64,000 nucleotides of DNA from Antilocapra americana (taxonomy: Eukaryota > Chordata > Mammalia > Artiodactyla > Antilocapridae), in NCBI GenBank assembly GCA_007570785.1, contig ML662442.1, forward strand, positions 30,391,681 to 30,455,680, given 5' to 3'. Shown piece by piece: positions 11,477 to 22,806 of the stretch. The notes under the pieces are model-generated. The model was given only the letters and a program-made list of their open reading frames with translations. It was not told the DNA's origin and ran no database searches. The stretch's first letter is position 1; each line of letters starts with the position of its first letter. The position numbers and the translations under genes were made by a program.

Positions 11477-12861
11477 CTGGGGCTCTTAAAGGAAATATAA
11501 GCTGAAAGCCAGAAGAAGCTCACAACTGTAGATTTCATCATTCTGGTCTTTTCTCTGTATGCATTCTTGTGCGGGCAAGAATGTTGCTCTAACATCTCTA
11601 CAAAGTGTGTCCTAAATATAAAATGCTACTTAAGTGAGAAATTAGACTTTCTATTACTGAAAACTTCAGTAGCTCTCTGGACCAAATGGAAATAAATCAG
11701 AGTGAAAAAGAGGATAAACAGAAGATTCTACATGAATCTCTGAGCTTGTGAAATTAGCCATGATGAAATGGTGGTGCTGAAGGAAGACCTTGGCTTACCA
11801 ACTTCTCATACACAATGAATGAGCAAAAGGGGCTGGAAGTTACTATTCCTGGGCAGACATTGGCAAAAATCAGCGGAATGGCAGTGATGTGCTCTGAAGA
11901 ACTGTTGATTTCTTCATTAACTTTGTCTCTCCTCACTGACTGTTAACAGCTTTCCCTGCCTTACTGCCTTACTCTCCAGGATGAGGACAATGGAAATGCT
12001 GCCCAGGACAGCTCACTGTTTCCTAGCGAGGTGATGCATTATTAGCTCTGTGACCACTAGGAACCCAGGCACGTGAGGAAGGACTCCCACTGTCTTCCCA
12101 AACTCTATTTCAATCAATCTGGAAGAGCTCCTGCATATGCAACAAGCACTTTCCTTTTATTTCAAACCTGACTTAGCCTCTAATAGCTCAATTAAGTCAC
12201 AGCAAAGCCATCAGAAATCAATAATCATACAAAACAGTAGTCTGAACTTACTTCTGTAGTTCTTACCATGCTGCTAATTTATTTTTCCTTTACCTCTATC
12301 ATATTACTGTAAGATATATGTATTAAAGCTTTAGCTAGGCTGTATTCTGATCTGACAATACTCACCATATCTGAAAACAGACCCTACATGCATATGCTAA
12401 TAAGCCACTTAAAGCCTCTCTCCAGAACTCAACAAGTCAAATGTGATCCCACTGGCCCCACACAGCAGTGTGACATCACCAAATCAGAACTGAGCTTGTA
12501 AGACATAGGAACAGAGCACAGAAGAGACACTGACCAGAAACTGGCCACATAAATGGTGTTGCTAAATAATGGTGACAGTAGTTTTGATACATTTCATGGA
12601 TGTATTTTTTCCTACTCTGCCATTTCCCCATTTATTGAACAGAAGGCACTTCCTATGCTTCAGAATTCACTGAATACCATAAAGAGGAAAGATGTTAGAG
12701 CACAGCTTTAAGTTTCAAGCTACATTTCTGAATGTTCAGAATGATACAACAGATTTGAAAGCCTGATTTTATCAAAAATAAGAGGCTTTCTAAATTCCAA
12801 AAGAGTTGCTTTACATATTAAAAGCTAAGTTTGAGATGTCCAAGCTTTACTGTAAGTCTTT
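11477..12861. other. Intervening DNA, no recognised feature
   Basis: Nearly 1.4 kb with no repeat I can name and no convincing reading frame. It appears to be unique AT-rich DNA. Confidence 0.45.
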
Positions 12862-13160
12862 TTATTTTTTAATTAATTAATTTTTCCTTTATATTATCGT
12901 GTTGGTTTTGCCATACATTGACATGAATCCACCATGGGTATACATGTGTTCCCCTTCCAGAACCACCCCCCCCACCTCCCTCCCAATTCCATCCCTCTGG
13001 GTCATCCCGGTGCACCCTGTATCATGCATCAAACCTGGGCTGGCAATTCATTTCACATATGATAATTTACATGTTTCAATGCCATTCTCCCATATCATCC
13101 CACCCTTGCCCTCTCCCATAGAGTCCAAAAGACTGTTCTATACATCTGTGTCTCTTAACA
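12862..13160 (-). mobile_element. Ruminant L1 3' end (3' UTR)
   Basis: The plus strand shows the reverse complement of the ruminant L1 3' UTR: a T-rich run (the poly-A end) at 12862-12890, 'GTTGGTTTTGCCATACATTG', a C-rich block at about 12965-12990 and the 'GTCCAAAAGACTGTTCTATA' segment. It is 5'-truncated near 13160. Confidence 0.88.
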
Positions 13161-13539
13161 AAGAAGGGCAGAGGATATGGTGCAGGGAAAATTCTTGACA
13201 ACAAGGAGTGGAAATATAAAGTCCTTTGGTACTGAGGAAAAAGACGAAGAGAGAAGGCGAAGTTCAAGTGATGAGTGTGAGTACGTAGGCTTACTTCCTC
13301 TCACAGCTGAAACCTCAAACCAGAGAGGCTGGAAAGAATCACAGAGCATGGAAGTTGTTCCTCTGTCCAGTGAATACTGTGCATCAACAAAAGTCCCCAG
13401 TTCAGTCAGCACCAGGGAAGTACCACAGAAAAACAGCCAGGCCCCAGACTTGAGGACAGTCTCACAATGTCCTGCCTACCTCAGTGAAGTATGGAGGAAG
13501 AAGGTGAAAGTTCTCAGATCTCCAAAATTCGGGATACCA
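13161..13539. other. Intervening DNA carrying part of an open frame
   Basis: A 165-codon open frame (13177-13674, +) covers this stretch and continues into the L1 piece downstream. It has no recognisable domain and its last third is L1 3' sequence read in a meaningless frame. I therefore do not call a gene. Confidence 0.4.
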
Positions 13540-14115
13540 AAAATCACTAAGATAAAACGTACACCCCTCTCCAGCAATTCCACTTCTGGGTATACACCTA
13601 AAATAACTGAAAGCAGGGACTTAAACAGATACTTATACACTCTCGTTCATAGTAGCATTCTTCACAATACCTAAAATGCAGAAATAAATCAAATGTCTAT
13701 CAACAGATGAATGGATAAATAAAATGTGGCATATACAAACAATGGAATAATATTTAGCTGTAAAAAGAGATGAAATTCTGACACATGCCACAACTTGGCT
13801 GAACCCTGGAAACATAATGCTAAGCAAAATAAGCCAAACACAGAAGGACAAATGTTATTTGATCTCACTTAGATGAGGTACCTAGAATAGCAAATTTATA
13901 GAGACAGAAAGTAGAAGTTACTAGGATCCAGTGGGGAGAGGAGAATGGGAATAATTGTTTAAAAGGTGCAGAATTTATGTTTGAGATGGTGATAAAAATC
14001 TGGAAGTGAATAATAGGGATGGTTGCACAACACTGCAAGTGAACTCAATGCCGTTGAACTATAGATTTAAAAATTGGTAAGTTTTACATTATGTGTATTT
14101 TACCACTATAAAAAA
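13540..14115 (+). mobile_element. L1M 3' region
   Basis: Typical old L1 tail in sense orientation: 'CAGCAATTCCACTTCTGGGT', 'CAACAGATGAATGGATAAA', 'GATCTCACTTAGATG', ending in the 'TTTTACCACTATAAAAAAAA' tail at about 14100-14118. It is 5'-truncated. Confidence 0.88.
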
Positions 14116-14796
14116 AATTGTTAAGTGGACCCTTAGTGGCCTGGCCAAAAGACTAGCAGTTACAGTGTTCAAAGGCCATGGCAGGGACAACAGGTGTCAG
14201 TGGTGAATGCCCATGAGATACTCCAACAAACCAGCCCACACACCCATGACTCGGGCTGCTCAGTGTTCAGGCAGCTGAAGAGCGTTCCACGGAGGCCAGC
14301 AAAGACTCAAAAGCCAGCAGCAGGGCCAGAGGGACATTAGATGTCTCCCTATCAAGCTGCACCATGCTAAGAGGATACACAGGCTTCCTTCTGCACCCTG
14401 CCGCCACCTTGAGTTGAAGAAGTGCTTAAAGGAAGGGGAAAATGTGATAGAAAAAAGGGAAAAGAGTCTTGACAGAGCTATCAAGTTCTGAATTGATTAA
14501 TTATTACCAAGTGACAAACTTTTAACCAAGATTGTATTAACTGAAAAAAATCAGTGTAATCCACCACCAGAATAATAAAGCTTCAAGGGGCTTTATTATA
14601 AGATCAGCTTTATGATAAGATCAGTTGTATAAATTTATCTATCTATCTACTATCTGTCTCTCTCTCTATCGATGCGAGTACCAGTCTCCTACAGAACCTG
14701 GTACATGAGGCCTGTGGTCCTCAGACTGACATAGTAGCAGGGTACATATTGTTATTCTCTTCCTCCAATTTTCCAATGCATTCTTCTAAGAATTTT
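14116..14796. other. Intervening DNA with a short TCTA/TC microsatellite
   Basis: No gene is recognised. A TATC/TC-rich microsatellite lies at about 14636-14671. Just before it, AAGATCAG-containing units at 14600-14627 form a small imperfect tandem duplication. Confidence 0.5.
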
Positions 14797-14805
14797 TACA
14801 ATATT

Positions 14806-15288
14806 TTGTTGTTGTTATTCAGTCACTCAGTCATTTCTGACACTTTATGACCCCATGAACTGCAGCACATTAGGCTTCCTTGTTGTTTACTATCTTCTGG
14901 AGCTTGCTAAAACTCATGTCCATTGAGTAAGTGATGCCATCCAACCATATCATTCTCTGTCATCCTTTTTTCCTCCTGCCTTCAATCTTTCACAGAATCA
15001 GGGTCTTTTCCAATGAGTCAGTTCTTTGCATCAAGTGGCCAAAGTATTGGAGCTTTGGCTTCAGCATCAGTCCTTCCAATGAATATTTAGGACGGATTTC
15101 CTTTAGGATAGACTGGTTGGATCTCCTTACAGTCCAAGGGACTCTCAAGAGTCTTCTCCAACACCACAGTTCAAAAGCATCAATTCTTCAGCGCTCAGCC
15201 TTCTTTATGGTCCATTTCTCTCATTCATACATGACTACTGGAAAAATCATAGCTTTGACTATATGGAACTTTGTCAGCAAAGCAATAC
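14806..15288 (-). mobile_element. BovB LINE, 3' fragment with 9-bp target-site duplication
   Basis: Minus-strand BovB 3' end, 5'-truncated in the C-terminal coding region. The 9-bp repeat TACAATATT flanks it at 14797-14805 and 15289-15297 and defines both ends. The 3' end carries a GTT-rich tract on the plus strand. Confidence 0.94.
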
Positions 15289-15297
15289 TACAATATT

Positions 15298-16127
15298 AAA
15301 CAACACAAATAAGACAGGTGAATCTGCTCCTGTTTCTGAATCGCTGCCCACAAATTCCACCCATTCTTCTTTTTATTAGTGTCCTCCAAGGATACTTTCC
15401 ATCTCTTTGTTCCTTTACTAAATTTAACTTCAGCTGTCCCTAGATTAGGACATACCTTTGGCCTTACATTCTTCCTATTAACTTTGGATAGAAATACAGA
15501 AAGAATGAGTATTGGGTCTTTCTCTCATCCATGAATTTTAAAAGTACTCCACCGATTATGCCAGGCCTTTAACGAGACATTACTGAAACGAGACACCATT
15601 TTAAAAATAAGAAGAAGAAAAGAAAAAAAAGTTTCCACTGCTTTAGTTTTTGCAGGACATCAATTAATGAAAGACAACTGCCTTCTCACAATTATTTTTT
15701 GAACCTCAAGAGGCAGAACTTAAATTGACTACCATTGCAAGCTTAGCCCTCTACTGAGAAAAACTTAGTGAGACATAAAATTAAAACACAGGCTGCCTAG
15801 GTGAAAAATGGTATAAGTAATACATTTATGATTGGATGTAAAGATCTTTATACTTAATGTCTTGCTGTTTCAGAGTTTTCTGGGAATTCTCTCCCTCTAC
15901 TACTAAATGTAATTAATTTATTTCCCAGTCTGCTGATTCTGCCTGTCATCGGACTCTCCAGGGGTAGCTGTATGCTTTAAATTGCCTTTGATATGCTGAC
16001 AAAGCTTCAAAATAAAACTGTTTTAAGTCCTCAATCTGTTGTCCAGCGTTTAGATTATATATTGCTTTGCTGAACACTTGTTATCATGTTCCACATTTAC
16101 TATGAGTAAACTAAAAGTCCCCAAAGT
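15298..16127. other. Intervening DNA, no recognised feature
   Basis: AT-rich sequence with a short purine-rich run near 15605-15630. Nothing else is identifiable. Confidence 0.45.
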
Positions 16128-16138
16128 TTTATAAGATC

Positions 16139-16256
16139 TTCTATTGCTGCTGCTGCTAAGTCGCTTCAGTCATGTCCGACTCTGTGAGACCCCACAGACA
16201 GCAGCCCACCAGGCTGCTCGGTCCCTGGGATTCTCCAAGCAAAAATACTGACGTGA
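16139..16256 (-). mobile_element. Bov-A SINE monomer with 11-bp target-site duplication
   Basis: This is one Bov-A unit with the (TGC)n tract and 'TAAGTCGCTTCAGTCATGTC' on the plus strand. A perfect 11-bp repeat, TTTATAAGATC (16128-16138 and 16257-16267), flanks it, so this is a complete insertion event of a truncated SINE. Confidence 0.93.
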
Positions 16257-16522
16257 TTTATAAGATCAATTAGACAAAAATATTTCTGCAAAAGAATTGA
16301 TAGAATTTTATCCATTCCGTTTCAGCAGTGACTCTATAAACTTTTGACTGAAATTCTCTGTCAAGCAAGTATAGATGCCACGCGACCGAATGTTCCTCGG
16401 TTCTTGTCTCGTCACAACAAAGATTTGGAGTGACGGACATTGAAGCCCTCGGCGGGCCACAGCTCTCGGGTCTTGGACAGACTGTGCTATAGCTCTTAAA
16501 TAAGTTAGTGTTACAGCTCTAT

Positions 16523-16528
16523 TTTATT
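16523..16528 (-). terminator. LTR polyadenylation signal AATAAA
   Basis: AATAAA on the minus strand, about 150 bp downstream of the TATA-like box. This is the order expected for the R region of an LTR. Confidence 0.65.
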
Positions 16529-16676
16529 TAGAAGATGATAGGTGGAGAATTCATCCTCGAAGCATGAGGGCATGCCGATCCAAGGCCGTGAAGAGAAGAA
16601 CACCACAGTGTGTGGAGGAGAGAGGGAGAGTCCATCTTCGAGGCGCAGGAGAGAGAGAGTGAGCGCTTTGGCTCCT

Positions 16677-16686
16677 CTTTTATATG
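16677..16686 (-). promoter_or_regulatory. LTR TATA-like box
   Basis: CATATAAAAG on the minus strand, about 180 bp from the U3 start. An AG-rich and CpG-containing stretch follows where transcription would begin. Whether it is active cannot be judged from sequence. Confidence 0.6.
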
Positions 16687-16871
16687 TTTATTTCTGCCCT
16701 CTGGGCCTGTCCTATGCAAATTTGGCTTAGACAGGAGTGCTGTTCTACCTGCAGTTCTCACTCAGGTCCTCGGACCTTCCTTGTTCTATTTTCGCGGGCT
16801 TTTCCCTTCCTTGTCTTCTAGCCACCGCCATTTTGGACTCCTGTTTCCTATTCTACCTACCTAACATTCTC

Positions 16872-17490
16872 AAAGGGCATTTTGCTGTCTCTCTTATAGA
16901 CTAGTCAAACAGTTATGTCTATTTTTAGGCTTGGCAAAGTGATGCACTGGAAAATTGTGACATGACAACAGAGTTCAAGAGTTCCAATTGGCTCCTCTTC
17001 TGTTGATGTGCGTTCCCATCTACCTGTAACCTCAACCCCACACAGTCTCCCTGCAGAGCCTTCCCAGGACAACTGGCCAAGCGCTCCTGGACCTGTGCAC
17101 TCTATACTGAATGTTTCTGAGTGTCTAACTTGTTGGTACCATTGTCTGGTTGCAGTGAAGAAAATGTTAGCGTTTTATTTACAACCGCTGAAAACTGGAA
17201 GACGTCAGTTCTCCAAAGACTAATCCATCAGCAAGATTTCAATTTTGATTTTAAAAATAAATCATTTGGAAACACTAGTGTAGGTGAAGGAAGGAAAGGG
17301 GGCTTGAAAAATCATTCTAAAGTAAACAAAAAATGATTGCACAAAATTAGGCAAGAAGGTTTAAGAAAGAGAAAAGAGCTCATTCTATATATAATAAATA
17401 CGGTAAGGCTTGTAAGCCTGTAGTAACAAAAACAGTGTACCTATAGGAAGAGTATACCTAATTGTATGTAATAACAGTATACAATAAAGT
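16872..17490. other. Intervening DNA, no recognised feature
   Basis: No gene or repeat is recognised. Overlapping short reading frames at 17008-17336 have no known motifs. Confidence 0.4.
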
Positions 17491-17698
17491 GTGCATGCTC
17501 AGTTTTGCCTGACTCTTTGCGACCCCATGGTCTATAGCCCTCCAGGCTCCTCTGTCCATGAGATTTTCAAGGCAAGAATACTGGAATGGGTTGCCACTTC
17601 CTACTCCAAGGGATCTTTCTGATCCAGGGATCAAACCCACATCTCTTGGGTCTCCTACACTGGCAGGCAGGTTCTTTACCACTTTGCAACCTGGGAAG
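17491..17698 (-). mobile_element. Bov-tA SINE
   Basis: Bov-A body followed by a degraded tRNA-like head on the minus strand. It starts with the TGCATGCTCAG type 3' terminus seen in several copies in this window. Confidence 0.93.
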
Positions 17699-17929
17699 TG
17701 AATAGGAAGAATAAAGAATACATTTCCAAAAATGAATAATTTTCTTTAGAAAAGTTTCAGAATCAAAAGAAAAAGAAAAGCTACAGAGAAAATTGTTGGA
17801 AAGTCCATTCATAAAACTTTTACTCCACTTACATGAACTTAATACACATGTTTTTAATAATTATTCTTGGATTGTTCCTAAAAATCTCAATAAAGACATT
17901 ATTTTAAATTCACTGTGAGGATATGAATT

Positions 17930-18210
17930 ATTTAGCAAACTGTGTTGGAAACAACTGGCTAAAGTTTCCACCTCACACCTTAGATTAAAGGTTAGTTCTT
18001 ACTGCATTAAATATTCCAATGTAAAACCTGAGCATAAAAATACCATAAAAAATACAGAAAACTACTTATATAATTTGGGAGTGGGAAAAGTTACCTAGCC
18101 ATACACAAAAAGCCAAATCTATAAAGCAGAAATCATAAACTGAAATAAGTGCAAAGGCCAAACAGATAACATAAATGAGCAATTATCAGACTAGATAAAA
18201 ATCATTCTGC
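17930..18210 (+). mobile_element. Possible L1 ORF2-end fragment
   Basis: The pattern 'CTCACACCTTAGATTAAAGG', 'TTCCAATGTAAAACCTGAGC' and 'AGCCATACACAAAAAGCC' resembles the region of L1 near the end of ORF2. It is strongly diverged and no frame survives. Confidence 0.45.
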
Positions 18211-18247
18211 TTTTTTTTTTTAAATTTATATTCTCTTGCACATAAGA

Positions 18248-18379
18248 AATGAGAAGGAAATGTCAACCCACTCCAGTATTCTTGCCTGGAGAATCCCAGG
18301 AATGGAGGAGCCTGGTGGGCTGTGGTCTATAGGATCGCACAAAGTTGGACATGACTGAAGAGACTTAGCAGCAGCAGCA
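18248..18379 (+). mobile_element. Bov-A SINE monomer with 10-bp target-site duplication
   Basis: A sense Bov-A unit ends in a (GCA)n tract. The 10-bp repeat GCACATAAGA flanks it at 18238-18247 and 18380-18389. Confidence 0.93.
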
Positions 18380-18389
18380 GCACATAAGA

Positions 18390-20234
18390 GTCATAAGCAT
18401 GTATATATAACATGTTTTTAAGTCTATATACATTTAAGAACCACAACTCCAAATAGCAACCAGGTTGTTTCCAAGAGTAAAGCGATTATAGGTCAAAAAT
18501 ACTGTATTTGCATACCTCAATGACTAACGTGCAAACAAAAATCAGATGCAGTTTTAAATATTATATTAGTCAGGGGTTACTGTTATTTGTGCATCTAATT
18601 ATAACATTTGTCCCCTTAATGTTTGCATTAGGCTCCCAGTGCATCTTGGTTTGCAGTTATTAAATGTTTCCAGAAAAAACCTGGATGTGTGACCACAAAA
18701 CCTGATGGACTATTTTGTAATGCTAAAAAGATACCAATACAAAATTAATTACAGGTTTTCTTTCGGAAACAACACTAGTTTCCATTTATCATGTAGATTT
18801 AAGCCCTTATTGGGTTGCTGTTAATATACTATGACAATGAATGCAAAACCACTGGAGAAACTAAAACTCCTCTGAAGCATAATTAGAAGTGAGAAATGTT
18901 CTGAGTCCCAGGGTTTTATTTTCTGACCAATATAAAAAAGATCCTGATTGCAGTTTCAAGAATTCAACTAATTCAACCAAACTCTAAAAGATTCTCACTA
19001 AGTAAGTGCCATGTTGTAAAACCGAGCATGCCTCCTCATCATTCATGCAGAAGGCACACACAGAGAATGGGCTGCAAGAACACTGTATAGGAAAGGAAAA
19101 CTCTGGCACTTAAGTAGATCCTCTGCCCCACCCCACCTATCTACTTCTTAAATCTCAAAGTAACTGGATAATTAACAAATCATTCCTCTGTACTGTTGAA
19201 CCACCAGAACCTCAAATTTGGTTTCAACTATGAAGAAGACATGATCTGAGAAAAAGAGATTGCTGGATGACAAGTGGTATCAGGTAAGTCAAGCTGATGA
19301 TGTACTTTTGGGGAGGGCATGCATGGGTACAGAGGATTTTACAGAGCTGCTCCAACAATCGGGCTAATTCAATCAGCTCTCCATCCTTCGAATACAACTG
19401 TATTGAATTACACAACCTGAATGACCCTATTTCTTTCCCATCAGTAGGAATGGTATCTGTGCAAGCTTAAGACGATTGTAGTGAGTTTGAAAGAAGCATG
19501 ACTACCTTGCATTTGCCTTAAGGCTGTACACATATCAGGGAACAGAAAGGATATACTTGGAGGCTGCAGTAGAAACAGGACTAGACCCAAGTTTCCCAAC
19601 GTATGGTACAATGCTCCTTCTTTACTGCAAGGCATAATTATAAAAACATGCTACAATAAATGAAAAAAAAATAAGATAGTCTATGAGGAAAAGCTAAAGG
19701 ATATGGATTTACATGATCAGCAGGAAACATTTTTCAGTTTTGACAAGCAGCTCTTTCCTGGATTTGCTGACATCAGAACAATAAAATAGTGGGCCATATT
19801 TCTTTCCTTAAATTTTAATACAATAAGTGATTTTGCGTCATTTACATTATAAATCAATTTAAAATGTGTGGGCCAATTTAACAACAAAAGGCTAGTTTGT
19901 CTTATGTTAAATAAATCATTAGGTTGTAAATGGTGTTCTTAAAATACAATATAAGGCTGCAAGTAAAAATATACATTATTCATTATTTAAATAATAAGGC
20001 AGGAAATTCCTTTTTAATATTGACACTGAAAATGATACTAACATATGTCTGTCCAAATATATGACAAAAATTTAGTTCCATGCATAAACCTCATTTTAAT
20101 TTTAGGTTATATAGCTAAATATATTGAATTTTATAACTGATTTACTCATATCTAAATTTATGAAAAGCATTTTATTTATTCTGTTTTCCTTGCAATTTCA
20201 GGGTAAAGTGAATAGACATTTTAACAATAAATAA
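18390..20234. other. Unique AT-rich DNA, 1.8 kb
   Basis: This is among the longer repeat-poor blocks in the window. No gene, exon-like frame or named repeat is recognised. Confidence 0.5.
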
Positions 20235-20460
20235 TAACAGTAAATAATCATTAAGTGCTGACTATGTGCCAAGCATAATACTCAGCTCTTTGCAAGCATT
20301 ATCTTATTTTAATCATTATTACCACCCTATGAGGTGGTTGTTATAAGTACACTCAATTTAAAGATAGGCAACTGAACTTTAGTGAGTTTCACCCATTTTC
20401 AAAGGTCATTCAGCTAGTAAAATCTAAGCTGTCTGACTACGAAGGCAGAATTCTTAAACT
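20235..20460 (-). mobile_element. MIR SINE
   Basis: Minus-strand MIR. The plus strand shows 'GACTATGTGCCAAGCATAAT', 'CCACCCTATGAGGTGG' and 'AAGGTCATTCAGCTAGTAAA', the conserved MIR order in reverse complement. Confidence 0.9.
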
Positions 20461-20495
20461 CTAGGGTACATTTTAGTCTTTTCCATAGAGAATAA

Positions 20496-20688
20496 GGGCT
20501 TCCCAGGTGGCTCAGTGGTAAAGAATCCTCCTGCCACTGCAGGAGACGCAGGTTTGATCCCTAGAGTAGAAAACGGCAACCCACTCCAGTAGTCTTGCCT
20601 GGGAAATCCCATGGACAAAGCAGCCTGGCAGACTACAGTCCATGGGTTAGCAAAGAATCAGATAGGACTGAGTGACTGAGCACACACA
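20496..20688 (+). mobile_element. Bov-tA SINE with 12-bp target-site duplication
   Basis: tRNA-like head (GGCTTCCCAGGTGGCTCAGTGG) then the Bov-A body, in sense orientation. The 12-bp repeat CATAGAGAATAA flanks it at 20484-20495 and 20689-20700. The B-box is mutated (GGTTTGATCCC). Confidence 0.95.
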
Positions 20689-20782
20689 CATAGAGAATAA
20701 AATTCAAGGTGCAATTAAGTGCTTCTATTTCATGTCTCCATCTTCTCTGAGTCACTGTTTATCAATGTGCCCTCCTCACCTT

Positions 20783-20855
20783 AGGTCAGCGGTTCACAGA
20801 TATTAGCAAAAATCCTCCTGAGAATCTTATCAAAAACAGAGCCTAAGACTTGGCG
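20783..20855 (+). mobile_element. Partial MER5-like remnant
   Basis: Short match to the left part of MER5 ('AGCGGTTCACAGATATTAGC', 'GAGAATCTTATCAAAAACAG'). The rest of the element is missing or unrecognisable. Confidence 0.5.
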
Positions 20856-21424
20856 TTAAACATGAAGACTTGACCAATGCAGCCAAAACCAAGAGAAGCA
20901 ACCTTGATTAAAGCTGAAAGATGGTGGGATAAGGAAAAGGAAAGGACTCTTAATAGAATGTCTAACGTGATGAAACTTTTGTGAAAAAAAGGTAAAGATA
21001 CCATAATAGGGCAAGAAATAAAGAAGAGCAATTAGAAACTCCAGGAAAGCAAGAGGTTATACAGACAGGAAATGTTATCATAGTACACTACTGTGTGGTA
21101 GTATTTACAAACATTGCTATTGTGAGCAACAGCTATAGTATAAGCAGTAATAATCAATTTTTTAAAACAGAAAGAAATGCCAACATATCAAGCAGTTGGG
21201 AGATGGAAGATGAGGTAGTGTATAGAAATCTAAGCCTTTGTCTACCATAACAAGAAGTTAGATGTTTAAAATTTTCTTAAAAAAAATAACAAAGGGGAGA
21301 GACAATTTATTTAGAGAAATTGAAGTAAGTAACTATCAGAACAGTTATAGCAGTTTAAAAGAAATTACTTGGGAAGCAGGAGTGTCGGTGATGAAGTGGG
21401 AATATGGTGCAATAATAAAAATTT
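20856..21424. other. Intervening DNA, no recognised feature
   Basis: A-rich unique-looking sequence with no gene or named repeat. Confidence 0.45.
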
Positions 21425-21740
21425 GAGGGCTTCCCTCGTGGCTCAGTGGTAAAGAATCCACCTACCAATGCAGGAGACACGGGTTGATCTCTGATTCAGA
21501 AAGATCCCACATTCATCGCTGTGGAGCAATGAAGTCCGTGCACCACATCTATTGAGCCTGGGCTCTATAGCCCAGGAGCCACATCTGCTGAGCCCATGTG
21601 AGGCCACTGAAGCCCAAGTGTCCTACAGCCTCGGTGAGAAGCCTTTGCACTACAACTAGAGGGTAGCCCTCACTCTCCAAAACTAGAGAAAGCCCATGCA
21701 GCAATGAAGACCCAGCACAGTCAAAAAATAAAATAAGTAT
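21425..21740 (+). mobile_element. CHR-2-type tRNA-derived SINE, long form
   Basis: The tRNA-like head (GGGCTTCCCTCGTGGCTCAGTGG) is followed by the long GC-rich CHR-2 body with repeating 'GAGCC...CACATCT' units. The 'AGAAAGCCCATGCAGCAATG' end and an A-rich tail follow. It is older than the Bov-tA copies and marks the cetartiodactyl lineage. Confidence 0.85.
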
Positions 21741-22567
21741 TTTAAAAGATTTTGATACTATTCAATTTCTAAAACATATATACACCTGTGTGTAGGTAGG
21801 CATGTGCACGGACACCCTTTTCTCATGAGACTTGACTAGTTGCTGTGTTTAACTCCTATCCAAGAGTATAGAGCTGACTAAAGTAGCCTATTGATTAAAG
21901 TAGATTCCAGCTCCCTGACGCAAGATTTATGTTCCCATACCTACTCTGCCACAGAAGAAACATAAATGCCAGTTGGAAATAAAACTCATTTGATAAGATT
22001 TAGTGTAGGCTGCCTTTTCTCTGAAATTTGTCCTTACCTCTCTCTGAAGAGAGAAGTGGGGTTTTTTTTTAATCCTATTTTAGATTTCCTTAGCTTTCAC
22101 TGCATAATTTATAATGCATCAATTAAGTTGTTGTTAATTAAATGAACATTCTTGCATAAATGATCTCATTTTGAGTAAGCAGTTAAATATGGGAAATCTC
22201 CTTTTTCAGACATAGAAGTGCTTTACATTGAGTACACTGTACTTTTTCCATCATTCAGAACTAGTAAATAAGTATAATTATTTCTGCTGCAAAGAATAGT
22301 TTAATAGCTAGATATTAGCTAGAGAAGCCAACAATGAGACTGGCTAATCACTGCCATGACAATCTTTTGCTTTATTTTCATATGTATCTCATAAAACTGT
22401 CAAAGTTGAGTGGCAAGCTGCAACTTGGAAAAAATGAGTCTTACTAGCCCAGGTGGTTTTAGTAGAAAGGGAATGTTAATAGAAAACATCTTATCTCTTT
22501 GGACCTGATCCTAAATTCCAAGGGGAAGGAGGCTGGCAAAAAAGGTATTAAATAAGACATCTCATTC
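21741..22567. other. Intervening DNA, no recognised feature
   Basis: AT-rich unique-looking sequence. A T-run lies at about 22062-22070. Confidence 0.45.
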
Positions 22568-22601
22568 CTCTCTCTCTCTCTCTTTCTTCTTCTTCCATGA
22601 C
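22568..22601. repeat. TC-rich microsatellite
   Basis: CT dinucleotides running into TTC units, on the left side of the small BovB fragment. Confidence 0.85.
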
Positions 22602-22604
22602 CCC

Positions 22605-22727
22605 TATCTGATTCGATGGATGTGAGTTTGAACAAGCGCCCAGAATTGGTGACGGACAGGGAAGCCTGGTGTGCTGCAGTCCATGGGGTCACAAAGAGTC
22701 AGACACAACTGAGCAAGTGAGCTGACT
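22605..22727 (+). mobile_element. BovB LINE, very short 3' end
   Basis: About 120 bp of the sense BovB terminus ('GGATGTGAGTTTGAACAAGC' to 'GAGTCAGACACAACTGAGCA'), followed by a GACT-repeated tail. It sits between two pyrimidine tracts. Confidence 0.88.
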
Positions 22728-22737
22728 GACTGACTCA

Positions 22738-22806
22738 TCCCTTTCCCTCCCCTCCTCCTCTTCCTCTTCTTTCTTTTCCCTTTTCTTCTCCTCCTCCCCC
22801 TCTTCC
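22738..22806. repeat. Uninterrupted 69-nt polypyrimidine tract
   Basis: All 69 bases are C or T on the plus strand, mostly CTC, TTC and CCT units. The complementary purine strand gives a spurious Glu/Lys-rich frame. Such tracts can adopt triplex (H-DNA) structure; that is inference only. Confidence 0.9.

Larger units (their letters stand above)
16359..16866 (-). mobile_element. Solo endogenous-retrovirus LTR, 508 bp, with 5-bp target-site duplication
   Basis: The element runs TG...CA on the minus strand (5' TGTTAGG at 16866, 3' end ...GACA at 16359). It is flanked by the perfect 5-bp repeat TTCTC at 16354-16358 and 16867-16871. Inside, on the minus strand, are a TATA-like box and, further downstream, an AATAAA signal, giving a U3-R-U5 order with U3 of roughly 215 bp. 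It is clearly richer in CpG than its surroundings, which suggests a younger insertion. No internal retroviral sequence or second LTR is present. I recognise the LTR structure but cannot name the family or class. Confidence 0.85.

Noticed and set aside
13177..13674. 165-codon open frame on the plus strand
   Set aside because: No recognisable domain. Its last third lies in L1 3' sequence and its composition is unremarkable.
16376..16866. LTR left edge at 16376 (TGCCACGCG)
   Set aside because: No matching flanking repeat for that edge. Extending to 16359 gives TG...CA ends and a perfect TTCTC duplication.
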